Positions 25,898 to 38,191 of a DNA stretch of 64,000 nucleotides are shown piece after piece. Made by a program: the position numbers and the translations under genes. The first letter of the stretch is position 1, and each line of letters opens with the position of its first letter. The stretch is from Dimorphilus gyrociliatus (taxonomy: Eukaryota; Annelida; Polychaeta; Dinophilidae). The notes under the pieces were generated by a model. That model was not told where the DNA came from. It saw nothing but the letters and a program-made list of their open reading frames with translations, and did not search any database. The stretch spans positions 1,178,001 to 1,242,000 of the forward strand of contig CAJFCJ010000011.1 of NCBI GenBank assembly GCA_904063045.1. The letters run 5' to 3'.

Positions 25898-27827
25898 ATG
25901 TATACGCTAAAAGAATTATCCTTTCAAGTTATCGTTGAAAATCGTGATGACTTCTTTCATGAAGATAGCATGTTATTAAAAGTACCTCCCGCTATTGTGG
26001 ATGATCTTATATTCTATCTAAATAGGGAAGAAATTGGAATAAATCCATTTTATATAAATTTCTTTATTAAAAATAAGGTAATCTTTAGAAAAGTCAAGAT
26101 AAATGGATATCGTATTAGATACGAATCAGATTTATTATTTTTGAACAATCCTGATTTAGAAACTCTAGATATGGAATGTTTAAGATTTCATCGATTTCAC
26201 AATATCTTATCATTAATTAAGAGTTCAAACTTGAAAGAATTGGTTCTAGTAAATTTTGGAATATTCAATGAAGAATTCCCAATAGACTTGAATGAGATTA
26301 ACATTAATTGGAAAGCATTTAAGAATTTGTTAATACTAAAAATAGATTCTCTTTCCGGATATTCTAATTTGTTATTAATTCTATCTAACGAATTAAAGAA
26401 TTTAGAAGAATTAAGTCTCGGTAATTTCAATGGTAATTTTAATCTTTTGGAAAAGTTTGTCAAACTTAAATCTATTCAAATTAAAGATAGCAATTTCGAT
26501 CAGAATTTTCAAACAATATTCTGTATTCGTAATTTAAAGCTTTTAGAACGTATTATGATTCCGTTTTCTATTGGTAATACATGTCAACAGGATAGCTTTT
26601 TAAATACTGTCACATGGCCAAACTTGAAATACTTTCAGTCTGTCTGTATTCAAACAGATTGCGTTATAGAATTTATATCGTAAGTGTTTGTCTCTGTGTA
26701 AAGACTATGTGATAAGTGATTAGGTGTTCTCTTTTCAAGTCAATTTTCATCAAGACATCCTAAATTAAGATTTTTTGCCTTCAACTGCTTTAGACCAGTT
26801 CCATTAAACCTAGACAACATTATTTCAGCCCTAGCTCCTCAATTAGTAATAAAACAGGTAAATAACTAAATAGTTAATAATTCAATCAACAGAATTATCA
26901 TTAATCTATTGTTTTTTTCCAGGATAATGAGGAATTAAGTACAGAGAAACTTAAAAAGATGCTAAAGAACTTTGATGGAAACGATATAAAATACGCTCTT
27001 CCACCATTGAGAGAAAGAGATCTTTTTTCACTAAATCAATGGGAAAGGTATAAATACGCTGAGGTAAATATATTTCATTAAGGAATAATAGAAAAGTATA
27101 CATTTCAATAAAATTTTCTGAAAGATTATTGTTGACGTTATACATGAAAGAAGTTCAAAACTAAACTTTGCCGATGAAGAATTTCGAAGATATTTTTACA
27201 TAGCTTTGAAACATTTTATAGAACTTTCTAGTATTTATTACAATTTTAGACTTACTGATATGGTCTTTAGAGTTTGTCTAAGCGGTTTTCTACTTGATTC
27301 TAATATTGCTTCTACGAATGAAATTTTACTTGAAACACTTATAAATCATTTTAAATTCTTTAAAACTGTAAGTTAAGTTTATTAAATAGAAATTAAAGCT
27401 AATTTTTCTAGTTTAAAAATATAGCATAGGAAAAAATGGAATGTTTGCCTATCTATATTTCGTAAATACAATCAGATAGATATGATGTATGGTATCCGAT
27501 ATTTAAAACTAGCTATTCAAAGTCTATCATTGGAGGAAGTATGTTTATTTATGGTTTCTTTATTCTATTTCTACTAAAATCGTTTTTAAATAGTTTTCAA
27601 TAGATGAATTAATATTATTCAAAAAGTCCTCCTTCGAATATATTACTTACTTGAACTTTGTTGATCGAGACAACATTCTTAATGCATATAAGCTACCATT
27701 CGAAAGCTTTATTCGTACGGAAATTGAAAAAGAACTTACTCAGAGACAACGTAACGTTAAATCGGAAAGAGAGAAGAAAACTTTAGTTGAAAGGTTAAGA
27801 GCCACATTTAAACAAGTTTTTTCTTAG
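25898..27827 (+). CDS. ZYG11-like leucine-rich protein C
   Basis: Six exons: 25898-26679, 26740-26857, 26923-27063, 27125-27367, 27425-27538 and 27594-27827, giving 543 aa. The BC-box-like TLKELSFQVI has Ser in place of the core Cys. The Cul2-box-like VPPAIVDDL follows. The LRR region ends in WPNLKYF, and RHPKLRFF spans the next exon. Overall it is closest to genes A and D by eye (shared NGYRIR/NGFRIR-type segment). The C-terminus is Lys/Arg-rich and ends KQVFS. The upstream spacer (25416-25897) has no coding signal. A cytosolic adaptor role is inferred. Confidence 0.82.
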
Positions 27828-28283
27828 TAAACTAATAGTTTGTTAATGATTTCTTCATTAATTACATTTAATACTTGCTTTATATACAAAAAGAAGATGT
27901 TACCCTTTACCAGTTTTCTCTATTGCAAAAAAAAATAATACAATTCCTAGTTTATCTTTTATTTTTAATAAATATACAATTGGAAAAATTCTCAAACTCT
28001 GTTAAATTTAATAAAATCTCAAGAAGCAATATAATAACAATATAAAAATAAACTCGAATGTACTACGAAAAGAATGACATGTACAATATGTTTTCATCTA
28101 TTCGAGAAAAATTCTTTGCAACATTCGAATATATTATTTAATGAGTTTACATCTATAAATTAGATTCTACCAAGAAATATTCTCGAGAGTCATTAAATAA
28201 TAAATTATTGGCAGCATTTTTGTAAATGTAAGATATTGAGGCTCAGCTAACCAGCTAACTCCATTGAAACAAACAAATCGTTC

Positions 28284-30386
28284 ATGGATTCATCGCTTTC
28301 TAGGGCTTCGTCAACAGATTGTATAGAAACGCTAAAGGAATTATGCTATCAGAAGGTTGTTTTCAACCGACATACAATTTTCAAAGAAGGAAATCGGGTT
28401 ATAGATTTGCCATCACCAATTATTGATGAACTTATTATTCTTATAAACGATAAAGAAGTTGGAATTAGACCATTTTATCTAAATTCTCATCTGAGAAATG
28501 CAAAGAATATACAAATAAATGGACATCGTATTAAAAATGATTCAAATTTATCATTTTTAAGCAATCCTAATCTAGAAACATGTATAATAAACGATTTAAA
28601 ATATCATAATTTAAGCTATATACTCTCTTTAATCAAAAGTGAACATTTGAAAAAACTCTCTCTATCAGAATTGGAAGGCTCTAAAGTAAATTTGAAAACT
28701 GGTGATATATTTCCAAAAATTGAATGGAAAATATTTCAAAATCTTCAAGTATTGAAAGTGTGTTATCACGATTCAAATCATTACTTTCTAGAGAATTTAT
28801 GTATTGAATTGAAAAATCTAGAAGAATTGGATTTTGAATGTTTTAATGAAAATATTTATCCTATTAAAAGACTTACTAAACTTAAACGCTTTAGACTTAG
28901 TAACATAAGTCATTCTCATATAAATAATTCAATCTGTTCATTTGGAAATCTTGAATTGTTAGAATATTTTGAAATAAATGTAAATGAACGAGCAAAGAGA
29001 CTCGATTCCAAAGTGGAGAATTTCTTGAAATCTATTTCATGGCCAAATTTGCAATACTTCAATTACTTGCCTTTAAATAAAGTCAATTACATAAATGAAA
29101 TCTGGTAAGGAAATACATAAATTGATAATAATTATTATTATAACTTTTATTAATTTCTACCTTTTACAGTGATTTTGTACATAGACATCCTAAATTACAA
29201 TTTCTAGTTGTTAATATTGAACGTTCGTCTCCATACTATCCTTATCGAGACGAAACAAACCTTGAAGAGAAATTATCAATGTTATCAAAGAATTTAATTA
29301 TAGTTAATGTAAGAATTTTTCAATATGTTACTATGAATGTATATATAACTAATCTATATTTTCATCATTTTAAAGAATTACTACGGATTAACAATGCATA
29401 ATTTTAAAAAGATGTTTGCAATTATGAAAGAGGAAGAGGTTAAAAATTATATCCTTTTGAATGAGAATCTATTATACGGAAGCTGCTTTCTACATTATAG
29501 TAACGATGAAAGATTTTTAACATTAAATTGTTGGGAAAGAGAGAAATATTTCGAAGTTTGTCAAATAATTCTTAAATTTTAATGTATTTTAAGTATTCTT
29601 TTGTTTTTTATTCATAAAAAGATTCTCGTTGAAATGATGAACAGAGACAAACATTCCACTCGTCAAAGGATCGGATATTTACATTTTTACAGGCTCTTAT
29701 TTACCTTTAATCAATATAAAAGCTACTGTCATAGCGTTAAGCTTAAAAATAGGCTTATAAGAATGACATGCGATGTAATTCTACTTGAGCTTAGTTGTTC
29801 TGCAAAAGATGATCAAACATTCGATATATTTGATAAATATATTTCACCTTTTCGAATGGTAATTTACATTTTCTTATACCAGTTTCGTTGTTCTAATAAT
29901 TATCCTATACTTTTTCAGATGACTGCAATAGAAGCTGAAGATTGTCTAGTCGCTCTTAAAACCCATAGCTATACAGCCCATTTACAAATAATCAAGTTTT
30001 TAAGTGTTCTACTATTTAACTGTATCGATATAAGCAAGGTAAAATTAATCTGTCTCTTCTCTTTCTCCCAACTGAATTGAAGAGTATCATGTATTTAATC
30101 GAAAATCTTATTTCAGTTCTCTTTAGAAGTGTTAATGAAATTGAAAACACAATTTGCCGAAAGCTTTGAAATAAGAAATCGTAGACTCAACAGAATTCAT
30201 AGATCAAATGATAACACTGAAGACAGTTGCCTTATTTATCTATTTCTAAAATATTTTAAATCGGAAATTGAATTAAAAAGACAGAAAAAACTTACTGTGA
30301 TGCCTTGTGAAGATGTAAAACTACCAAAGAGAAAATTTCAAACTTTAAAGAAACTTTTTACAGATTTTCGTAAATTTTTCTCATAG
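28284..30386 (+). CDS. ZYG11-like leucine-rich protein D
   Basis: Six exons: 28284-29104, 29170-29308, 29376-29555, 29622-29858, 29919-30038 and 30117-30386, giving 588 aa. It starts with a Ser-rich extension of about 15 residues not seen in its paralogues. TLKELCYQKV then keeps the core Cys of the BC-box, followed by the Cul2-box-like LPSPIIDEL. LRRs include KLKRFRLSNI and end in WPNLQYF. Exon phases match genes A, B and C. It is tail-to-tail with gene E, with only 63 bases between the stop codons, so the 3' UTRs must nearly meet or overlap. Confidence 0.82.
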
Positions 30387-30449
30387 TGGAAAATGGCAAA
30401 TTCATAATTTTTAGGTGCTAATTATTTATTATATTTATAGAAATTACTT

Positions 30450-32361
30450 TTAAGAAAATGAATTTAAATGTATTTTACAAAATGTAGCAGTTTCATTAAT
30501 AATTCGTTTATCAGTATGATTCGACAGATCTTCTTCTTTCAAATTCTTAGTAAGGCAATCATTTAGTACTTTGATTTCTGTGAATGATAACTGTCGGATA
30601 AAGAAAAGTATTTTGTAAGTGAGATATTCATACTGTATATACTATATATTTAAAAACCTTTGATACTTCTATCTTTTCAAAAACAAGCTTTAAAAGCTGA
30701 CAGAATGATTCAATACATTCTGCATAATGAAAGTAATGAATAATCAAATTTCGCGCAAAGATATGTTTGTTGTGAATCTGCATCATTAATAAATATTTTT
30801 AATTTATACATTTATAATATTTAAATTAGTAACAAACGTGTGAAAGATATTCTGAACAGTAGAGTAAACATTTAGTTAAAGAACTTCCCCATATTTCAAA
30901 AGAATCATGTGAAATTATCTCGGATTTGCAGTCATTCTCAATTAATTTCGCAAAAAATTTATAAAATGTAAAGAATAACCTTAATTTCACGCCATTCGAT
31001 AAAAATTCACCAGTTTTCGTACTATTCTTTAATAAACAACTTATCTTTTTCAGGCATAGCCATCCCATAGAACTCAAATGATAAATCTCATCTTCACAGT
31101 TAATGTCGAACCATTTATAATAATCAAATAAGTTTAATAGAATCTAAAGAAATGGAAATAATAAGTTGAAAATCATATTATAGATACGAAATAATCATAC
31201 AGATATTTGATCCGATAATGTATTGTCTTTTGATAGACTATCTCGCTGTAAGCACTTTCTTATTGATTGATGGATAAAATTGGATGCTTCTCTTACTTGA
31301 CTACTATGATTTTGTAGCCAAGTAACAATTTCTGATTCCGATAGAAAACCATAGTTCTATGTTGAATATATAGATTAGAAATGATACAAATATATCATAA
31401 ATCTAACAATAATCAAATTTTCACTATTTAAGTGTTTCTTGAAATTCTCTTCCTTCGATGGAGACAACATTACTCTTAAAAATTCCAAAGTTTGGTGATT
31501 TTTAATAAAAGTCCTGCTTATGAAAACAGCTAAGTTAATGTTGTATCGAAAAAGGAGAAATAAGATACGTTACACTAAGTTCCCTTCATCTTTAATAAAA
31601 TAACCATGTATATCTAAAGACTTTATTTGGGAGTATTTAGCATGATTCAAGAAATCATCCAATTCTAAATCATGCGATCCGGATACTTCAGTGGAAACAA
31701 TCATCTTTTTAATGTTCTCTAAGGTTAAGAGAGACGAGAAAGTATCACATGACCAGAAGCTAATCTTCATTGAACAGTCCAAGGTATGTAGTTTTTTCAA
31801 TTTGGATAGAGGCGCAAAATTGTTTACATTATTAAACGATAAGTTCAACGTTTCAAGATTGATTAAATTCAATGCAAAATCATTAAGACTTTCATTTGTT
31901 ATATAACACCAAGATACATTCAAATCAACGATATTTTTTAAGTGTACAATGTGTCTACTAAGAAAAGTATCGTTATACATTGTTGCTAAGGCAACTTTTC
32001 CTCGACTTATCTTCAGAGCTTTTAAATGATTCGATTCGATATATTCAAGCCACTTGAAATTACTACAAGCTAAATTATCTATTTCTAAACTTTCAATATG
32101 TTTTCCTTGAAATAATTCAAAGCAATTGTAATCAATTAATTTGTTTCCTTGTAAGATTATCCTTGTGAATTGGCAATCAATTATTTTGAATATTCTCAAA
32201 TGATTTTCCGTTATACCTAGATCACGTTCATTAATATAATGTAATAATTCTTCTGATATTTTAATTGGTAGTTTAATTGATGTTTTATAACTTTTAAGTA
32301 AAAGCGCCAATGGATCTTTGGCTATTTCCTCATAAGCTAACGTCTTTAAAATCGTTGCCAT
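30450..32361 (-). CDS. ZYG11-like leucine-rich protein E
   Basis: Six exons: 31574-32361, 31408-31516, 31201-31356, 30838-31143, 30658-30777 and 30450-30590, giving 539 aa. The N-terminal ILKTLAYEEI is a weakened BC-box: Ile instead of Ser/Thr and Ala instead of Cys. LPIKISEEL fits the Cul2-box. LRRs read DLNVSWCYIT and TLNLSFNNVNN. The exon 2 acceptor is the one that keeps frame (CAG GAC region at 31516); another AG lies upstream. The promoter lies in the 670-base gap shared with gene F, which is transcribed the opposite way. Confidence 0.8.
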
Positions 32362-33031
32362 ATTTTTTCTGTAAAAACATTTAATACATAAATCATATAG
32401 ATAATTTCAATATTTTCCTATAGGTATAGGTGCTAGTTTAATGAACAACCTTTAAAATGTAGCTTATACAGATGAGGGCAATGATAGACAAAGAAGTAAC
32501 ATTTCTGAAATTGAATTTTTTTTAACACGAGTATAAACAATATGGCTACCGAAATTGGCGCCAAAAATTTTAAAACAACTGACTTATTGTCTAAAAAACA
32601 ATTAACGGTCAATTAAAATTTTTCTTTGCGGTTTTTAGCTACTTAACTATATTTTAAAGGACTAAATTAGGTTTTTTTATTAGTCGAAAGAATCGTTTAA
32701 GTTTAATTATTTAATAAAGTATGTAAAACTTATTTTTTATTGGACATTGTAGAACAAAAGAGCGAGTACTTTCCACCAATAGATGGCATTAAAAAAGATA
32801 AAAAGTTTTGATACCAGTTTCTAGACGAAACGTCAGTCTGGGCAAATCTCCGCTAAGGAGGAGCATGGGAATAGCTTTGAATTAGTGACAATTCTTTTCG
32901 CCAGTTTTGCATAAGTTTCAATTGTATAGACATTGAAAATGTGATTTGCTTAAAATCTATTCTGTTCATAGAGATAAATAAATTGAATTTTGCATTCTTT
33001 TCAGATTGTAAAGAACGAAAATTTAATCGTT
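32362..33031. promoter_or_regulatory. Divergent intergenic region between ZYG11-like E and F
   Basis: Head-to-head spacer of 670 bases without coding signal. It should contain both promoters. No core element is obvious. Confidence 0.4.
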
Positions 33032-34884
33032 ATGAACATGTTTAGTTTGAAAGAGTTAGCCCTTCAAAAGATTGTAAAGGAAAGGGAGTCATTTTTTCAG
33101 AATTCACCAAAGAATGGTTACATAATCCCGTATAGAATTGCTGAAGAATTATTGAGTCGACTTGACGAAGAGGAATTTGGAATTCCCGAAAATTATATAA
33201 AGTGTTTTCTTGGAAAGAAAGCTATTTTGAAAAATGTCAAGATGGATGGACATCGTTTGTCTGACAAGTCTTATCTGTCTTTTCTGAAATGTAGTTATAT
33301 AGAAACAATTTCCATAGAGAATATTAGACACATGGGAATTAAAGATTGGTTCCATCTAGTTAATGGAAGTAATCTAAGAGAATTATCTTTAAAGCAGTGC
33401 GTATTTCGTCTAGGAAATGGAAATAATTCCAGCGTTAATCTCTATGATGAATTCGATTTGAGGTCAATGAAATGTCTAACGGTACTTAACGTTAGTTTTA
33501 CAAATTTTGATTATCAATATCTCAATTATATCTGCAAAGAATTGCCAGATTTGGAAGAATTGAATATTTCCAGTACATTAGTTGATGATTTAACGCCCCT
33601 TGAAAAGCTAAAAAATTTGAAGGCACTCAATTGTTCATATTGTCAAGATAGAGCTCTATATTTGACCTATTCGTCCTTACACCAGTTAAAAAAATTAGAA
33701 TGGTTAGATTTGTCCCAAATGATGGAAAGACGAAATGAAGAAGAGAAAATTTCTGAATTTATCGTATCTGCTCAATGGCCAAATTTACAACATTTGCATA
33801 TGTTTGGCTGTTGGCGATTAAGCCCCGAACTAATTCCAATTTTCTTAAAGAATCATTCCAAACTAAAATATCTTGGTTTGAACTATTCAGAACAAGGCTC
33901 TATAGACTTAAATGAGATTCGACAGAATTATCCGTACGGATCATTTCCTTTAGTTATCACCGAGTTGACTATGGAAACATTTCGAAACTTTCTGAAATAT
34001 TCTCTAACTGCCAAAAAGGAATTTACGGAAGATCTAATGTCAATTTACTTTAAGAATTGTCTTGCAATAAGCAATCACGACTACGAAATGACAATACTAT
34101 CGGATTTTGAAAAGAACCAAATACTAGATATTCTTATAGATTATATTGTTACGGCAAAAAATAGCTTAAATTCATCTTTAGGAAGTTTTGAGCTGTTAAA
34201 TTTTGTTGTTGGCTTTCATATCTATTGTTCCCTTTTTCTAAGATTTAAGGATTTATGCTCTGATTGGAGAAAAAAGAAAAAGATATTTGATAGCTGTTTA
34301 ACAGCTTTCAATCATTGTGTCAATGAAGAAAACATAAATGTTTTACATTTAAAGTTACTTCATGTTTATTCAAATTTCTTTCAGACGGTAATTCAATTAA
34401 TTCAATTAATATTATTCTGATTAATTGAAATTGTTTTATTTGTTTCTTTCTATAAAGACTCAAGAAAAATATGGAATAGCAATGAAAATATTCTCGAAGT
34501 GTCAAAAAAGTAGTGATATACTTGAGAGTATTCCTCTATTAACTGAATTATTTAGTACACTCGATTGGGAAGAGGTAGAGTATCTTCTTTCTTCTTTTTT
34601 TTTCGTGTTATTAATCTCTTTTAATCTTCATGTTTTAGTTATCGGACAAAAATATTCAAGAGTTACACTTGAGCTTTATCGGCTTTATTGATCAATCCAA
34701 AAGAGTTTTGAACTATACAGAATCGATTGTTCTATTGAAGGAACTCTATCAGAAAAAGCTTAGATTAAGAGTAAAGACGAGCTTACAATCGATTATTAAG
34801 ACAGTCAAAATTAATAGATGGACAAAATTCAAATTATCTCTAAGGAAGACTTTCAATCGTCTAAAATTGATAAAAAGGAAATGA
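33032..34884 (+). CDS. ZYG11-like leucine-rich protein F (intron-poor)
   Basis: Three exons: 33032-34387, 34458-34574 and 34639-34884, giving 572 aa. A second ATG at 33038 aligns with the start of the paralogues. BC-box-like SLKELALQKI has Ala at the core; IPYRIAEEL fits the Cul2-box. Long, regular LRRs include VLNVSFTNFD, ELNISSTLVDDL and WLDLSQM, followed by WPNLQHLHMFG. It is closest to gene B by eye. The regions encoded by exons 1-4 of the paralogues are one continuous exon here, so three introns are missing. The C-terminus is basic. It is convergent with the Calx-beta gene at 35129-37298. Confidence 0.83.
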
Positions 34885-35128
34885 TAAGAAAAAGAAATCA
34901 AGGCTATCTTTCTTTGTTTTTTTTTCCCCTTTTTTTTGAAATTCTTCTTTTTGCTATGATTGAATGATATTTAAAAAAGGAATAAAAAGAGCAGCATTTA
35001 CATTTAACTCTATAATTAATTTATTGTTTATTGTTTATTTGAACGAAATTAATCTAAAGAAAGGAAAACTTATTTAGAATATTGAAGTTTGTAAACAATA
35101 AACAAATAAACAAACTCTTTTCCTTTAT

Positions 35129-37298
35129 TCAGAATAAATGGGAATGGGAATAGGAAAAAACGTAATCATTTAAAGATGATGGATAAAGAGCATCTTTAAC
35201 GTTTAACAACCAACAATCAGTTCCTCCTCGGTTATCTATTCTGGCTGTACCAATACGACCATTTACTTCAATTGATACTCTTAAATTCCCATGTAAATCT
35301 CTTTCCTCTTGAACAGATTCGTAAAATTTGAAATTATTCTTACCAATTCTTCCTAATAATCCATCAATTCCAATATATTGTTCGTTAATACCCTTAATTG
35401 CTACGTCCAAGAAATACCCTGTAGTTGGTCTATGCGATCTTTTAATAATAATCTTAAACGATTGATGGAAGAAGTTGTCTTGAATTTTTGAAATATTCAT
35501 CAAATCCTTTTTCAAGATAACGCAATAGTTTCCTTTATATAAGGTTTGCTCTTGTAGAAAGTCGTCCCATTTAAGTATATGATGATCAGGAAATATAATT
35601 TGATCAGTTGTTAGAGTAATATTCCCAGAGGTTGATGTTAATTTAACTATATGCATATAGCAATCGTCCATTAATTTACCATAAACTGACAAATTCTCTT
35701 CAGTTAATTCTCTTATTAGAAGTATAACGTCACCAGCTTGACCGTAAACATCATAACAAATCATTTTCAATGCCTTTTCCCTCTGATCGAAAACTCTTTG
35801 CTTAATATGAGGATCTCCCGTAGCTTGAATGTCTGAATTTCTAATTAAGACATTTAACGATAGGCTAGTTGTATCCGTAGAATGTAAATCTTGACATTGA
35901 ATTTCAATTGTACATTTTCTATCGTTTTTATCTGCATTGTTGTACAAAGCTTCAAATTGAAAATATTGAAAATTCGTCTCCTGCATATCGAATTTAGTAG
36001 GTCCAACAATTTCTACATCCGGAATGGAAGGACTGTTCATTCTTTTTTAAGAAAAATTTCAAAAGATATATGATAAATTCTATTAGAAATATCTTACTCG
36101 CAACGACCGTAACCTTTAATTCTATGAAAAATCATGTCAACAACTTGACCTTCATTAACATCAACATAACCAATAAAACCAGCGGTGAAAGGTTCATTAA
36201 CAATTAAGACTATATATGAAAAATAGAGAGGAAAATGTCTTAAAAGAGAGAAGATATACTAACTTTGATATTTTAATATAGTTGTTGATAATTCGTAGAC
36301 AGTTTGCTTCTTATTATTAAGATCTAAACAATCTAAACGAATAAATACAACTATATTCTCAAAATTCGAATCTCTTTCGGCGTATAATCCAATATATTTT
36401 AATGAATTCTTTGTATATAATTGTTCTTTACCATAAATTACCCTTAAACGTCGTCGATTTAATGAAAAAACCCTAAAATTAAAGAAAATGTACTGTATAT
36501 ATATATACATTATATAGATATTTAAGTGAATTTCTATATTTTACCTACAAAACCCTGAACCTTTAACAGTAAAAATATTTATTATTTCTGAATGTCCTTC
36601 CAATATATTATTAACAAAGTTAACTTGCATAAGAAACGGAGATTTGTAAGGAAGTACTAAAATATTTGGCGTTTTTTTTAAATATGTTCTATTAATAAGA
36701 AACGTCTATTTAAGATATTTTAACGTACTATCATCATCTTTAACGATTATTAATTTTTCAAAAGTAACATTTTGACCATTTGATTCATCAATACAATCTA
36801 GACGAAATATAATATTTAGGTCTGATTCGGGTATGCTGTTATCTTTAATGTGTATTATATAATATTCCTCGATGTTATTTTCGTAAAATTCCGTTGGAGA
36901 AACACCAGAAATTTGAACTTTTGTTTTCGATGATAAACTCGATCTATTATATTAAGACATTAAAATGAACGTTAAATTGAACGCTTGTAAAAGCATAAAG
37001 AAGAGAAAATAATTCGACTAACGTGCACTTTCCCCTTCCACTCAATAGTTTAACATTATAAACTATTGAATCATCACTTTCTGCTACTTCACTTGGTCCA
37101 ATATTGACCAATTTTAGTAGATCAGAACTGACGAAATCTGAAATATAACATCACAAAATTTAGAGCGAGAGAGAGAGAGGAAGGGAGGGATGAGGAAAGG
37201 AGAGGAAAGAAAAAAGAAATAAAACTTTATCCTTTACCTAACAGCGTCAAAAGGAAGACGAATATGAGAAAATAATTATATTTCTTATATTCAAACAT
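35129..37298 (-). CDS. Secreted Calx-beta-like / ITIH C-terminal-domain protein 3
   Basis: Seven exons: 37238-37298, 37023-37137, 36729-36943, 36545-36656, 36264-36472, 36098-36209 and 35129-36041, giving 578 aa. A leader ends in FLLTLLG. Three Calx-beta-like repeats have the same 115/215 and 112/209 exon pattern and phases as the gene at 15318. The fourth exon (VLPYKSPFLMQ) closely parallels THPYKSSFLMQ in that gene. In the terminal domain GDPH is followed by Ile, not Phe (GDPHI, about residue 350). GYFLDV, GLLGRIG, KFYESV and DCWLLNVKD are kept. Of the four, it looks closest to gene 1, suggesting duplication with inversion. Confidence 0.82.
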
Positions 37299-38191
37299 TT
37301 TCCTTATAGAATAAAAACAAAGAAAAAACGACAATAGTTCCTATTTCTGTACATTTTTGTTTTCTAAAAGATGTTTACTAACCCCTGTCCGATGACGACT
37401 GTGCCTAGTTTATCAGAACTTCATATTTTTTTTCTCTTTGAGGACTTTTAACGACAGTTAATTTGTTCAATTTCTTTTTTTGTTTTTTTACATATATATA
37501 CTTTATATAGATTTAACAAATATACAATATAACTGCAATTTTTAATGTCAAATATTAATATAGGACATCTATATGATCAATACGAAATGACCTTTATAGA
37601 GATTGTCCTTGAGATCGTATTTACAAATAAAGGTTTAGAAAGATATGTTTTTTTAGCTGTATAATTTTAAGAAAATATAATTCGATTGTATTAACCTAAA
37701 TTATATTTAGGTTAGAACTATAAGGTCCGTTTAGAATATTGTATAAGAAATATTAAATATAGAATTGTTGTAATGCACATTCCGAATGCGATCTTCTCGA
37801 GGATTATCATAAAAATAAACTAGACTTTTTTCAATGTATTGCAAATTTTTAAATTGCGGATCAGGAGTACTAGATATTATACTGTGTATTTAGCTTCTTT
37901 ATTTTCCTTTATGCTAGCTACAATAATCTATCTATAGGTAATAAAAAAAACATCTCTTTTGAGTTTAACATCAACGGCTAAAAGTTTTTCTTATTGTAGA
38001 ACATATGTAGGAAAAACAAAAAAGAGACCTAGATTGAAGAAGAGTACAGTACGAAATGTAATTGACATGGTAAAAAAAAGAGAAAGAAAGCAGACAGTTC
38101 TTTTAAATAGATTTCAAGTAAACATAGTTTACTTATGATTTGACTGTATTCATTTATGAATATACCAAACAAATGAAATGATAATATGATA
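37299..38191. other. Spacer without gene signal
   Basis: About 900 bases between two Calx-beta/ITIH-C genes on the same strand. AT-rich, with poly-T tracts and no exon I can support. It should hold the promoter of gene 3. Confidence 0.45.
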
